DNA from: Solenopsis invicta
Taxonomy: Eukaryota; Arthropoda; Insecta; Hymenoptera; Formicidae
DNA: 64,000 nucleotides
Reading direction: 5' to 3'
NCBI RefSeq assembly: GCF_016802725.1
Contig: NC_052679.1
Span: 24,361,561 to 24,425,560 of the forward strand
In this document: positions 12,348 through 27,067 of the stretch, in pieces
Numbering within the stretch: the first letter of the stretch is position 1
Layout: each line of letters begins with the position of its first letter
Program-made: the position numbers and the translations under genes
Notes under the pieces: model-generated
What the model saw: the letters and a program-made list of their open reading frames with translations, nothing else
Told to the model about the DNA's origin: nothing
Database searches by the model: none

Positions 12348-13651
12348 TGTTGCACTAAATCTCTCGCGTAATCTTTCAATACCGAATACATCAATACGTC
12401 CGGTGTAGTATCCCTCCTCTTCTCAGTTCAAAGTAAACTGCATTTAACGTGATATCGTTTTACGTCATAGCGTAATAACAGCATTGTTTATCTTTTTCTT
12501 GATAATTTATATCTACATTTACAACACGCTTATAAAAAATGGTAGCGCGCTTTTTTGTCACTTTATCTTTGTTTTTTATTTCATGAATAATACATTTAAA
12601 TAAAACAAACAAAGCATGCTAATGGCTATAAATTCTAAGTATGTGTGTTAGGAAATATGTATAATTTTAAAAGAAGAGGAAATAAAATACATTTTATTAT
12701 TTTAACGATTATAAATCATTAATATTATATACATATATATATAAACATTTATGTAAATACATAGAATATTTATTTGTTTTGTACCAGTGTTGCTGTTGAG
12801 ATAGAAATGATAACATTTGCATGCAGAATAATTAACTATAATATTGATCATGACATAATACATAAAAATGTGACAATTATTACATCTCGTATAAGAAACT
12901 AAAAATGCCCCAAGAAAAAGTATATAGTTTAGAAAGGTTTGCGTACTAGCACAATACCAGCATTTTGAAATGTAGAGTGCTTGCACAATGTTGACACAGC
13001 GTATTGAACACGACGTGTCAACACAGTGCTTGCCACATGGATAATTAGCTCGATGTCACAGTGACAGCATGCCATTGCACGCATGCGTGCATTATGCGGT
13101 CATCATGCTAACATTTGGTTACCTGGGTGTATTAAAAACGTACAAATGATAATAAAAGTAGAATGAAACACGTATTTGAAATGTATACATGACTTTTTTA
13201 TGTTAATACAAATCAGCGTTGCTATTGCATTGAGCAAGAGCAATGTTTTGGGAATGGAATAATTTGCTCTACATATTAGACAGTTCCGATATACATCGCC
13301 GGTATAAAAAATAAATTTTTTTTAAATTAAAATTTTATTTTTTAAATTAGAATATAATACAGCGTAATGTAATATAGATTTTCAATAAAGAGAAAAAAAG
13401 TAAAAAATAGAGGTATTATAAGAAATTTTAATTTTGAAAGTGTTGTTATTTTCTCTTCAATTTTTTTCTCTTAAATCATGAAAATTATTGTTGAATAATA
13501 ATAATATATTTTTTTTTTATAAAACTACAAAATTCGTAATACAAGTCATGTCTGATAAACGCTATATATTATAACTTGATTTAAATATTTAATATTTTAA
13601 AAGTAAAGATATTTTCAACACAAAAATGTTCTTTTTTTATGTATTAACCAA
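12348..13651. other. Upstream region of UGT-A, noncoding
   Basis: The part at about 12380-12490 resembles 24420-24570, beyond the 5' end of UGT-B, which supports a common duplication of both UGT loci. A CpG-richer stretch at 12980-13135 (GCACGCATGCGTGC) differs from its AT-rich surroundings but shows no coding. The 94-aa minus-strand frame at 12702-12986 is not recognisable. Confidence 0.5.
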
Positions 13652-13866
13652 AACTGGGTAAAAAGTATTTTAAATACAAAGTATTAGCAAGCTTAGCATT
13701 TAAATTACAAAATATAAAATACTGGCAATTTTGATTCAAAATATAAAATATTTGTTGCATTTTGTATTTTAAATCAAAAGATTGCCAGTGTCTTGTATTT
13801 TATAATTCAAATACTAAGATTGCTAATATTTTGTATTTGGTATTTAAAATTCTTTTTGCTCAGCCC
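13652..13866. repeat. Palindromic MITE-like element
   Basis: The left half (ACTGGGTAAAAAGTATTTTA…) and right half (…TAAAATTCTTTTTGCTCAGC) are inverted copies, and the inner arms share AATACTGGCAAT with ATTGCCAGTGTC. At about 215 bp with no coding, it looks like a small nonautonomous DNA element. The end sequence is reminiscent of hAT elements, but a target duplication was not confirmed. Confidence 0.65.
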
Positions 13867-15654
13867 TAATATTAACAATGTATATCGAAACACAATCAAG
13901 GTCACAGCCTCGTGGCAATTACTTATCAGTGAATGTAAGTTATGATCAACAAGCGCGGTCGCACCTCATGCCAAGTGACACGCAAAGCAAAGACAGACCG
14001 TTGAATTAACGATATACGTTTTAAAACATTCTTTAATTATTCATTCAGTCTAATTGGTCTATTATATGCTTTAAAGCGTCAAATTCATCGCATCTATATT
14101 TATACAATAGTAAATGAGTTGATTTAATGAAACGGGAAAAATATGTAATAATTTTTGCCCTCACTTAAAAATAATAAGATTTGCAATAATCTCAGAAAAA
14201 TTTTTTCTGAGATTAGTACAAAAAACATATATCTCGAGAGTTATATTTCTTCGTGAATGAGGTACAATAGTAATTTATTTTATTTACAAATATATATCTT
14301 AGCATATAATCTTATATGTATTTCTACATTTATTAACTATGAAAACGATGATGAATATTGCGAAATTTGAGATAAACTAATTTGTATAGTAACGCATATT
14401 TATTTATATTTTACATAATGCAAATATGTCTCTTGATATTTAGATATGATTAGTTACCTATCAGTTAGTGTGATACTATCTGTATATCTGAAAATTCATA
14501 AGATAAAGATACAAATATATTTCAAATTTGAATAAATTTAAATCGTACACTCGTGTCGTTATAAATGAAAACTACATATATTAATCGAAGCAATGAGTAT
14601 GAACAACTCATTTAGATCACTCACTTTAGATCAACATACATTAGTTCAATATCCAATTGTTTATAATATTAATTTGTTCTTATTTTGTCAACACCCACCA
14701 AACATTTTGGTTACGGAATATTACTAAATCAGAAACAAAAAGATCCCAGTAAAACGATAATACTAACCAAAATTAATAAAATAAAATTGGTCTCCAATGT
14801 AAACCAAATTTAAAGAACATTTTCTTCAGTCAAATTGACAACATCAAAGCAGATCTGACAATGGCAAAGCAATGTGACAACAGTTCGACAACAAACTCTG
14901 TTTATCGCAAAGCATCTACAGATTCTCTATAAGCACATAATATTTTTAGAATATTATATAAATATTATTAAAAATTAAAATAATATTAAAATAATATTCT
15001 GAGAACATTAAAGACAACCCGCGTCAATAAATTATCGCATTAATAAAATCTATCATGATCTCGAGAGAGAACATTCGCGTGATATCAGAATAATCTACAA
15101 TGAGCCATCCATAGTATCAATTGCAGCAGCAGAGACCTTTCAAAAAGATTTCCAATTTCATGTGCAAGACTTCTGAAAGGATTCTGAAAATATCATATGA
15201 AATGTTGCAACAAAAATATTTCTAAATTTGATATAAAATACTGTTAATAAAATTGTTTCTGAAATCTATCATATGCAATAAATTTTATAATTAAGCTTTT
15301 TAAAATTGAGCAAACTTTCTGCTTATTTTTTTAATTTATTATTTTATTATATTATATAATTGTAAAAATTTAAATTTTTATGGCGAGCTTACAAATACGA
15401 TAATTATTTATTATATTTTTTTTAATGAAATAGGTATACTGAAAATTCTGAGAAAATTACTTAAAAAATATATTAACAATATATTTTTTAATATATTATC
15501 AATATATTTTTTAAGGAGGAAAGAGTTTCACATTTAGATGCTTGTTACTATAAGTTATTATGAAATTGATTTTCAATTTAATATTATGTCTATTCCTTAT
15601 TATTACCATTTCTTGTACAACTTGCAAGAAAACAAAAGAATTAAGTGTCCGCAT
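13867..15654. other. AT-rich noncoding sequence
   Basis: No exon or convincing ORF was seen. Local AT palindromes such as the one around 14940-15000 are low-complexity. Confidence 0.5.
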
Positions 15655-15890
15655 CCGATTTTAAAAATCCGTTAATATGTTGTGGTATCAAAATAAGAGA
15701 CACATATTTTTTTATACGTGCCCATTTTTATTTTTAGGAGATAAAACACTTCTTTGAACAAAATCGGTTTTTTTATATTGAAGCGTATATTGTCGAAATT
15801 ATAAGAAATAGAAGAAAATGTTCTGAATGAAAGTTGAATGGCTTGAAGAATACTTTATAATACCGAGTAAAAAAGTTTTGTGCATAAGGC
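15655..15890. repeat. Dispersed repeat copy also present in the GMC intergenic units
   Basis: Alignable to 38355-38570 and 55965-56175: shared words include ATAAGAGACAC, CAAAATCGGTTTTTTT, GAAGCGTATAT and AAAATGTTCT. An inverted relative lies at 32100-32240 and 41600-41760. Noncoding, so this is a dispersed element of unknown type. Confidence 0.55.
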
Positions 15891-18763
15891 TTTTTCCTAG
15901 TATTAAACTTGGTACTGGCAGTTCTTTTGCGTGTTCAAATAAAAGATATGAGTCAATAAGATCATTTCTCAATCACTATAATTCATATTTTTGTACTTAA
16001 TTTTTATCTTTACTTTCTATACGTATATTATTCTTAATTAAATGCCCACTTGCTTGATTAATTTTTTAAATGCTGTAGCTCAAAATTCGGCAAAAGATGT
16101 ACATTTCGATTTTCAAATCGACTCCGTCTACCGCTTATTCTCTTACCTCATATTGCTTCACAAGTATCCAAGTGCGGATCGACACTCCAAGATCGTATAA
16201 CATTCATACATATACATTTTCTATAGATTTACATGTTAGCTATATGAGATATTATTGTTAACAAGTTTTTTTTGTAATATAGTATATCCTAATCTATTAA
16301 TGACTTATATGATACTTTAAGTTATTGAACATAATTAAGCAAAATAAAGAGTTTAGTTATAATAAATTTAGTTTAATTTTAAGAATGTTTTATAAACGAG
16401 AGCGCGCAAAAACATCACTATTAGCATGAATATGTATATATGTATATATATATATATATATATTGCACGTAGCGAGATGCTTAAACGAAATAAAGAATCG
16501 TCGCTTAAGAAAGAATTTATTTTTTATAAATTTTTTGTAAAAATTGGAATCGGTTTTTTTAACCGTTTTAAGTAAAATATATCTTTACTCGTAGGACACG
16601 TAAAAAAAAATAAAAAAATTTTTATTGTATGATTCACAGATCTAAACTATCGCGTTCGTTTTTATCTTGTGTTATAATTGGCAACAACGATATTGTATAA
16701 AAATACGTTATTGCTATCTGATTGTGAGTATTAAAAGTATCGTATAATTCATCATGAATTAAACCTATTAGGAATAATACTTTAAAAAGTGCTTCAATAA
16801 TAATATCTTAAGTACGATCCTGAGTGTCCTCGGCATGCTCGCAAGGTAATCTAGTAAAAGGAATAAAAGTAAGCGGAGCCGAATCGATTGAAAGTTAATA
16901 TATGCATCTTTCACTGAGCTCTCCTCTAGCTTGATGTTAGCGCGAGCAAACCGAAAAAACATTGAACATGATAAATACCGACGTAATCTGTTTACTGCAC
17001 CTATGCAATCTATAGTATTCATTGCACCTCTTGCCACTGTGCACTGGTAGCTAGTCACGTCGCGTTGTTTAGCGTTAAAGATGTATTAAAGAAGTCTTAA
17101 GACACTACTTTAATGTCTTTGTGTTGCGTGGTTGAACGTGCGTGTTGTCTAAAGTTTCACTGCTTAATAAAAGTACAACCTTCAATATTTAGCATGGTAT
17201 TACAATATATATACAATTTATATAACATTTGCAGTAAATAAAAAATAAATGTTTATGAAAAATAATACTATAACAAATATCTATTTTTTACTTACTACAA
17301 ATATTTTGTGCACATTTTATATACATAAAGAAAAAAATTTTTTTAAAGTTTATGAAAATCTTTATTCAACGTATTATTAAAATATAGGCTAAATATTTTA
17401 TACAACATATATGGTAAATAAAAAAATAAGTATTTTTATTAAAAAGTAACGTTCTGATTTAAATAAGCAACATGAGACTTTATTGTCAGAAAGCTATTGT
17501 CAGACGCAAATCTTCCCGTACTCGATCTCTTTTCTTCTATCTGATCTCTCTCCACAGAAATTTCCCCTTCCTTCTTGTTCCTATTAGACGAAAAAGACAA
17601 TGTTACAGTCTCAGATCGGATTCCAAATTAACAACACATGTTATATTTCTTGTGACATATAATAAAGGATTGTGAATACAATGAATATCGCAGTAGCAAG
17701 TAAAAATTATTATATTTATTATTTTTATATTACTAATTTATATGATATTAAAATACCAGAGAAATATTTGTAATTGATTTTAATAGCTTGACAAAAAATT
17801 TTAACAACTAATGGACAATTAAATACGATTAAACCATTGATCAACTAGATCAAACGATTTTTTACACACACGGGACTTCTACAGAACATTTGCTGAATAA
17901 CCATATGCATCGAATAATGAGAGAAAACTGAATTCTACAATATACAAATAAAATGTCACGTATTCGGTAAAGAACACGTTTGCGAAGGAATGACATGCCA
18001 TGTCATCAGTTACTTTGTTTATATTGATCGATACCAAATTAAATAGGTCAAAACGTTTATCATTTAAAGATTGTATTTTATCATTAGGTAATAATTACAA
18101 GTAACATGTACAATTATTAATAATAGTTACCAACTAGGCTCTTGAGCCTCTAATAATTTATTATTTAATTGATTAATTTTATAATAGTCTGAATAATAAA
18201 TTATTGTTATTTAATTTTATTTATATAATATTTTAGAAATATTTTTATAAATATTTTTTTTTCTTTTACCGTGAAATATTTAAACTGTACTCAGATAATA
18301 AAATGCACGCGTAATGATCTCGTTAGTGTGCGCACGCATGCAGAATTATCCGCACGATGTGAGTGTCATGCCCCTGACAAATGTGTCCTTAATTGAGTAT
18401 CGCTCGCACACATACAAAATCTTACACGTGAAAATGAAATACGATTCAGGCACATGAGCGACCTGAACCTGAATTGAGTGTTCAATAATAAGTGAGTATT
18501 ATATTTTTATTTAAATATGTATTAAAATATTACACTTTTAACTAAAATGATTCAATTTCAAACAATGAAGTATTGAAAAGTATAAAATTTAAAAAACAAT
18601 TATACAGTTTTAAAAGTTTAAAAAAATGTTAGGAACTCAACTCTTTTGGTTTATTCATTTTTTAACGTATAAAACGATGTTATTAATAAAATATATTTTG
18701 TTTATAAAAAATACGTTGATCACAAAACACGAAAAAAATATTAAAAAATTATTTTATATATGT

Positions 18764-18771
<8 letters not shown>
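15891..18771. other. AT-rich noncoding sequence with one unexplained ORF
   Basis: A 96-aa minus-strand frame (17058-16768) is less AT-rich than its surroundings and ends in a Leu-rich stretch, but it matches no family I know and has no splice or promoter support. A short (TA)n run lies at 16440-16462. Confidence 0.45.

Positions 18772-18819
<48 letters not shown>
18772..18819. repeat. (TA)n microsatellite followed by (TG)n
   Basis: A TA run of about 48 bp leading into a short TG run. Confidence 0.95.
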
Positions 18820-18829
<10 letters not shown>

Positions 18830-20472
18830 TAAACGCTCAAAAAAGATATTAATAAAAGGTTATTTGGCATTATTATTTTGAAATAATCAAAAGTTAATAT
18901 TAAAAAAACTTATTTTATTTTTCAAATAAAAAATAATTAAAATATTTAAGAAATATGTAAGACGTATTTTATTAACTTTTATATTATTTTAGAAATTAAA
19001 ATCAAATATTAAATAAACGTTTTAAAAATATTAAATACTTTTTTTACATTTATATAAAAATGAAAAATAAATAAGAAGTAAATATTTTTAATCTATTTTA
19101 TAAACATTTCGTAGAAATTAATTTCAGCAATTTAAAAACTCATCTGTTGATTGACAATGAGTCTATGTTTTAATATCACGCGATTTCTACGAAAAAAAAC
19201 TGTAATAATTATTCCAGAAACAATTATTCCAGAAAAATCTGTAAAAAAATGTTAGTTTTAATACAAGATGAACTATAAAAAGAACTATAGCGAGAGGAAA
19301 ACGAATTTCCAAAATTGGTCAAATAAGTTTATCTTATTACATAAACAGGTAAAATTTGAAATTTAAAAAATTGCCAAAAATGTTTAAATTAACATAATTA
19401 AAAAATTGTTCTAGTTTTTAAAACTAACATGTAGTTTTCAAATTTTCTAAAAATATCAAAATTTTATTGAAATTTATTGTAATATTTTTTCAATTTCAGT
19501 AAAATTGGATATTTATATTTTTTATATTATTGATATTTTACAAATTGGACAAGTTTGGTAATTTTTATACTTCTAAATTTTTCACATTTTTCACATTTTA
19601 TGTTTTTGAATTAAAGTTTATTAAATTAAAATAAAACGTTTTTACATTTAATTATAAAATGTCAAAATAAGTTCAATATTTTGGCATTTTTTAAACTTTC
19701 AATATTTTAAACATTTATATAATTTTGTCCATTTTAAGTATTGAGACTAAAATCGTTCGCACATGTTTCTTATACTCCTAACTGCATAGTGCCGTCTTTT
19801 ATGCACACGTAGCTCATCACACCGTGAAGACAATAATATGAATATGTTTCAGCATGACCGTTATGATCATAGCGTAAAGATAATGTGAAGGTAAACTCTC
19901 ATAATTATTGTTAATGTGCAAAATTATGCTAAATATACATTTAACGGCATAATTAATGTTTAACTTTTTATCAATCGCTGATGTACTCCCTCACACATTA
20001 TTGTATAATATTACTTTTATGCATGCATACTTGCTTCTATTACTTAATAGTAAGGCTAATGTAAATGCATTATTGCACGTATGCATGATAATCACGTCAT
20101 TACCAATCATCATCTGGATATCTTATTAACATGTTAAATAAAGATTTTTATAAACTTTTTTCTTTATTTATATAAAATATGTGTAAAATATTTGTACAAT
20201 ATTTTATATTATTTTTTAAAAAATATTTATAAATATTATTCATAACTATGTTAATACGACTCTCTAATTGGATGATGTCTTAAGATTGTACTTAAGAGAT
20301 TCTTAAATATAAAATTTCACTACGAATACCAGCCTTAGTTACGCGCAATCACAAAGTCATTACTATCTTATAATTGACTAGAAACAATAAATGTTGACTC
20401 AGAAATTTGGTCAAAAGTTGAAAAACGCATCGACCATAGCATTGGTATTATAATAAATCGTTTTGTCTTTAC
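18820..20472. other. AT-rich noncoding sequence
   Basis: I looked here for the missing downstream exons of UGT-B (minus strand) and found none. The CpG-bearing stretches near 19760-19830 and 20030-20100 are noncoding. Confidence 0.5.
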
Positions 20473-22031
20473 CTCCCACAATCCGAAGAAACATGAACTT
20501 ATACTAATATCCTGCACTGTAACGTCAAACTCGACAGTTTTAATCATTTCCAAAAGCTCTTTTGCTCCTTTAGTTTTATCACTGCGTCACACATTTCAAT
20601 GGTTCATTGGTGTATAAAATACGTCATATAAAATACGCTGTATTGTTCCCACTTAGACGGGTTATAATCTTTGGATTTCTGGTAAGTTTTTATCACATCG
20701 TCAAAAACCTGATAAATACACAGTCGAAAATAATAAGTATCTTTTCATGCAGGAAAAAATATATAAGCATGATAAATTAGGATTTTTAAAAGCATATTGA
20801 TCTTTGATCGACAGAAATAATATTTTAAAACAAAAAAATTACATTCTTTCTTATTTGCTTTCTTATAAATTCACTATGTAACTATTTAGAAATGATTGAT
20901 TTATTTATACAAATAATGCCTTGAAATAATTTATAATATATAGAGGAAAATGGACAGTTGTTTTGTAACACTTATTAGTGTGTAAAATCTACAAAGAATC
21001 ATTAATTTATTAATTTATTATTAATTTATTAATTTATGACATTGCATCCTTTTTTCCTTCTTCAGTAAATTCCCATACAGCACCGAAATTTTTCAAAGAT
21101 GTCTCAGAAATATTCAAAATAAAAAAAAATAAAACATTTTATAAACATTACAAAATATGTCTGCAACATTTCTAAGATGTCTCTGAGACAGCAAAATGTC
21201 TGCAATTATTGTATTTGAAATCTTCTAAAAAAATTACTAAAAAATTACAAAAAGAATTTGAAATCTTTTTAAAATGTTATCAAAAAGTTATTGAAATCTT
21301 TTTGAAATATTGCTGGTCATAATTCTTTGAATATAATAAATTTAAACATTATTTCTAAAACACTTTAAATTACGTTATTTGAAGCACACTTCGGAAATAA
21401 TATGTAAATTTATTATATTTAAGAATATCTATAAACATATTACGATAAAAATTATAAAAAGTATAATTAGTGCTTTTATTTATTATTCTTATTTATTATT
21501 TTTAATCTGATTAATATAAAAAATGTTAATAATAATTTCTAAAATATTTAATAAAAAATGCACAATAAGTATAAGACAATATTTTAAAGTTTTCAAGATA
21601 AGTTGGATCATTGAAATGATATTGACACCAAAATTATTAAATTCATTATTATATTTTTAATTCTACTTAACAACTGCGTTATAAAGCCCACAAACATACG
21701 ATGTACAAATTGTAAGTATATAAATTCACTTAAGAAATTATTATTTAGCATTAAGCATTCAACCAATATAATAATTTCCTTAATTTAAATAATAACTTTA
21801 ATTATGTAACATTTTGATAATTTTACATAAATTTAGCACACGGTTTTTGAACATTTTCGTCCAGTTGGCAAAAGCAACAATGCAAATTTTCTGCTTAATT
21901 ATGACATATTTAGCAAAAAATGTATCTAATTGGAAAATTTTTAAAAACTTAATTTGAAAATTTACTGCATGTGATAGATTTTCTATTGCAACATTTTATA
22001 TTACAAGATTTTAAAAATTCATTTCTGTTGC

Positions 22032-22765
<734 letters not shown>

Positions 22766-22967
22766 GCGAACTTTTATATGACATTTTGTAAAATCTTTCC
22801 AGATATGTTGCACATGAAATATCAAAGGATGAAATCTTTCTGGAGACTTTCTGCAACAATCAGTGCCATATGGATTGTAAATTGCATTCGTTTTATATAC
22901 ATATACTCAATAAATTTCTATCTATATGGTGACTGATAGAACTCTAAAACTATCTTTGTGCTCATAT

Positions 22968-23138
22968 CCAGCAAACACCAAATTACAAGTTATATAATTA
23001 TTAGTTATAATTTCCCACTCAATAATATAACTACTATATAATAAATGTGTTATGTAGCAGTTGCATTGTTGAGTAGAAAATATTAACTAATATTAACTAA
23101 TATTAACAGTTATAGAACTGTTACTTGGTATTTGCTGG
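22968..23138. repeat. Short MITE-like element with CCAGCAAA ends
   Basis: The left end CCAGCAAACACCAAATTACA and the right end, the complement of CCAGCAAATACCAAGTAACA, are imperfect TIRs of about 30 bp around an AT-rich core (171 bp in total). Noncoding. Confidence 0.7.
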
Positions 23139-23451
23139 GTAAAAACGTCGTATTAATATCTACTGAGTTATTTTAAGAAAACATAATATTCCATCACCTC
23201 TTTCTCTCCTTACTTACAGCATATGTCAAGTTCTGCGCAAGTTTATCGTCGACTTTCGTCTCTTGTACGCTCACTGCATGTACATGATGACCTTTGTGTA
23301 GCAGTCCTTTAATCAAATTCACCGTCCAGATATGATGACTAGTCGATACTACAGGCTCTATCACTAAAATCGATAATGGTTTTGACGCTGTTACAAAGGC
23401 TATTAAAAAACAATAAACAAAATAAAACGACAAAGTGAGAAAGATCGACAT

Positions 23452-25224
23452 TGTTGTAGCAAACAAGCAAAAGTCTTTTGTCTACTCTTTTAATCACATT
23501 CGACTGAATATTTCACACTGTTTGGCCCGTCTTCACGATCAGTTCTTATATTTGAGATCGTCTTAAGTAAGTCTTAAGTAAGTCCTCTTGTGTTATCACA
23601 AACCAATTACACACCGGTATTTATAGTCCATTCTTATTTCAAAAACATCGTAAGTATTATCTTAATAGATCTGGGACTAGACATTTTAGCGTCTGAAGCA
23701 AATGAAAAAAATATCCTGAATATTTCAAAATAAATATTTTTTTTGCAGCATGTAAAATGTAAAAAATAATTAATAGTATCTATATAATGTAACATTAATA
23801 TTAAGAAGATATTTTTAATAAGAAGATACAATTGCGTGTATAAATATATGTAAAAAATTCCACGTATTTAATGTAATTAGTTACTAAAACACAGTAAAAT
23901 CTGTGCGTATTGAGAATTTCATGGTGCCCGGGTATACATTTTACATTGACGTATATAGAATATATTAATTATAAATATTTGGAGAAAATTAATTTAAATT
24001 AAAATAATATTTTTCACATTTTAATTGCTATAAAGTCAATTATTTTATAAAAATTTATATATCTATACGTATTTCATTTTAAATTCAAAGAAATTTCATA
24101 ATAACTCATAGTAAACTTTCTTATCTTTGTCATGAGCTTAAATAATTTTCTATTAACTTCAATTTATTAAAATTTCTTTTACATGTAACATTGTTACCGA
24201 AATATTCTTGATTTTACTTAAAAATTCGGATTTTTGCGGATTTTGCGATATCAAATTTTTTACATGTGCTAAATGCCTAATTTTTGCTACATCTTTGTTC
24301 TGACTTTTTATCTTAAAGTAATAGTATAACTCTGGTGATTGGTTTATAAGATCTGAAGACAATATTTAAGATAGCCATAAATATAAAAACTAATTAAACT
24401 ATGGAGCAATATTAGTATTTTTAAGACATTACTCGGAACGATGGAATAAAAATAAATTGAATATCGGTTTATGTCTAGTGTTGCATTTCTCCTCTCCTCA
24501 TTACAAAATAAACAGCGCTTATTATAATATCACTTTACGTAACAGACTGACAATATTATCATATCAATATCTTCTTAATTAGTTATACAGGGTGTCTTAT
24601 AAGAAATGGCCACGCGATTGTATGTAGATGAAGCAGACTAAACTCAGTTAAAAAATTATGTATTATTTTACAATTTTTGTAATAGTTAACAAGTTATTAA
24701 TTTATAAAAATATCCAAATTCACTCGCCTATCACCAAATCCAAACACGCAGCAAAACGTGGCCGTCCAGCAATCGAAATTGCTAGGCGCGTAGATATTAT
24801 TTATTGGCATTTGAGTGACTTGGAGACTGACGTAGACTTGACATTCGCATACTTTAAAATATCTTCTCGTACACTAAATGTGCAATTTCATGGAGCAAAG
24901 AAAAGGTATCTTTTACCTCTATTTCATTAATTTTTCGCGAAAATGACTGTATCAGCGAAAGCACGCTCAAAGTTCGGCACTGTAAAACTATTTGTGAAAT
25001 AATGCTTATACTATAAAAGTATTGGTAAAGTAAAAAATTTCCAAAGTATTTTTAATACAACATCTAAAAATTATAACCTCTCAATCTCTACCGCAACTGC
25101 AGTTACCACTGTATGTTTATATTGTTTCATATATGATGAGTAGAAATAAGCAAGTTGACGTCTCTCAAAAACCCTTGAGAGGTACAATCTCTACAATCCT
25201 CATAAAAGCGAGCCCCTTGAAATT
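23452..25224. other. Noncoding region upstream of UGT-B
   Basis: At 24420-24570 it resembles the upstream region of UGT-A. CAGGGTGTCTTATAAG at about 24595 looks like a transposon end, but its partner was not found. The plus-strand 90-aa frame at 24658-24930 and the minus-strand frames at 24159-24362 and 23634-23831 are not recognisable. Confidence 0.45.
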
Positions 25225-25320
25225 TAAAAAAAATTTTTTATGTATAATTATATATACAAAATTTTTTTGGAATATTTATATATGATCATACTTAATTATA
25301 TAAAAAAATTTTTTCCCGGG
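25225..25320. repeat. AT-rich MITE-like element
   Basis: AAAAAAATTTTTTATGTATA at the left and the inverted ATATAAAAAAATTTTTTCCC at the right bound a TATA-rich core. Similar to the elements at 38143, 47714 and 55752. Confidence 0.5.
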
Positions 25321-26011
25321 AATGATCAAACCTGTATTCTGCAATTTTATAATTTTAAACTATTTCCAAAACATAGCGAGTAAAGTTCTATTACTTTAGA
25401 AACACATTGTACATGAGATATTTTTGCTAATCTTCATAACAAAACATTTTTCCATCTTCTATATATTTATAAATATTCAGAATAATTAAAAATGTACATT
25501 TTTTATTATAAGAAACTTATAAAATTAACGGAAACATGACAGCAATCTATCAAACCGATGTTTCCAATTGTTTAATTTTTTCAAGCGTTACAGTAGAAGT
25601 GTTAAAAATAATAATGTCTGTACGAAATATTTTATCGACACAACCTTAACGATAAACAACCATAAATATAATGTAATCTTTGACATCAAAGTTCAACCAT
25701 CGATCAAAGATATTTTTATGATTAGCATCTCCGTTGCATTTTTCTATTTTGTTAGAGTTTTCACAATTGTCTTCCATGTCTTTCTATTTCACAGTCTCAA
25801 GATATATACTAAAGAAATACTATCATTACATTAAATTATATTAAATTATTTTTTTTTTTTTATATACAGTTTATAATTTTTCTGTTTTTAATGGAACTTT
25901 TACTAGGGCTAATACTTTTTGCTTGGATTAAATTTTACATTCAGTCCAGAAAGAACCGATAGTTTTATTTTTATGGCTAGGTTATTTGCTTTTATTGCAA
26001 GAATCTGTTGG

Positions 26012-26055
<44 letters not shown>

Positions 26056-26243
26056 ACATGTTTGCAAATATTAATAACCTATTCTTAAAAAAATTGTTTT
26101 AATATTAATTTTTCTCATTTTAAACTGATTTAGTGAATCAAGTATATTTTTATATAAGATTTTGCATTTTAATTTTTATATCTACGACTGAAGAAAATCA
26201 AACGAGATTGAAACATGTATCGTGGCTTAGATATATTTTTTGT
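25321..26243. other. Noncoding region, one unexplained ORF
   Basis: An 88-aa plus-strand frame (25568-25834) has a hydrophobic second half but no family resemblance. A (TA)n run lies at 26018-26053. Confidence 0.4.
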
Positions 26244-26399
26244 TTAAAATAAATAAATTAAAACATAATTATATCGTTTAAATTAAAGTGTAATTAAGCG
26301 CTACACCATTCTCGCTCTTTTGATCATTGGAGCCGGTTTCGAATTATTTGTTTTTATACTGAGATTGTACATAAATAATTACTTCTTGCTTAATGTATA

Positions 26400-26445
<46 letters not shown>

Positions 26446-26985
26446 GTTTCATTTAATATTTTAAATTTTTAATACCAAAAAGTTAATTAAAATAGAAAAT
26501 AAATGTGCAAACAAATTTTGTCAAGTTTATTCAACTCCAAAATAAATTATTTTAGTAATACTTTTAATTTTTGCAATAAAATATAATTCTTTAAGTACAC
26601 ATATACTTTTCTTTAAAATATTCTTTCAACTATACAGAGCATATTTTCGGCGTCCTAAACGTGATTTTTACAGCATAATTTTGGTTGCCTTACTAAAAAC
26701 ATTAATTATTATCAAAAAATATCACTATGACAAATTACGAGAAGCGTTTTTATAAACATTAACAAAAGATCACTTTAAAAATGCATAAGAAAGTTTAAAT
26801 ATCCCATTTTTTTTCAATAGAATTCTTAGAATTAATTAACAATAGAATGTATCTTTTCTTTTTCTCACAACGTCATATCTGCTGCATAATTCTGTAATTC
26901 TTGTTAATTGTGTGATGTTGTTGGCCGTATTTGTGGGATACTTGCGCAAACAGTGACACCTGTAAGACGTGGACCTCAATGCAGG
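26244..26985. repeat. Upstream flank of GMC copy 2, homologous to the flanks of copies 3, 4 and 6
   Basis: Alignable to 32381-33856 and 41880-43348, but shorter. The 784-bp element present at 32745 is absent here and the flanking CATATTT occurs once, near 26640. A (TA)n run at 26404-26445 is private to this copy. Confidence 0.7.
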
Positions 26986-26992
26986 TATATAT
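26986..26992 (+). promoter_or_regulatory. TATA box of GMC copy 2
   Basis: TATATAT lies 82 nt before the ATG. About 30 nt downstream is CTGCATTAT, a possible initiator (A at about 27018). That would give a 5' UTR of about 50 nt with no upstream ATG. Context is conserved in all copies. Confidence 0.5.
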
Positions 26993-27067
26993 GCCAGGCA
27001 TTAGATCCAGATTCTGCATTATCGCGCCCCACTCGAGACACGTTCAATAGCCAATTCCCACTTGGAT

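Noticed and set aside
16768..17058. 96-aa minus-strand ORF, considered as a UGT C-terminal exon
   Set aside because: The Leu-rich end is suggestive, but no UGT C-terminal motif could be matched and there is no splice context.
25568..25834. 88-aa plus-strand ORF with hydrophobic half
   Set aside because: No recognisable family, AT-rich codon make-up like the surrounding noncoding DNA, and no homologous copy in the window.
27062..27067. A start two codons upstream of the GMC ATG (Met-Asp-Met)
   Set aside because: The codon is TTG, not ATG, in all copies. The first ATG is 6 nt downstream and opens directly into a signal peptide.
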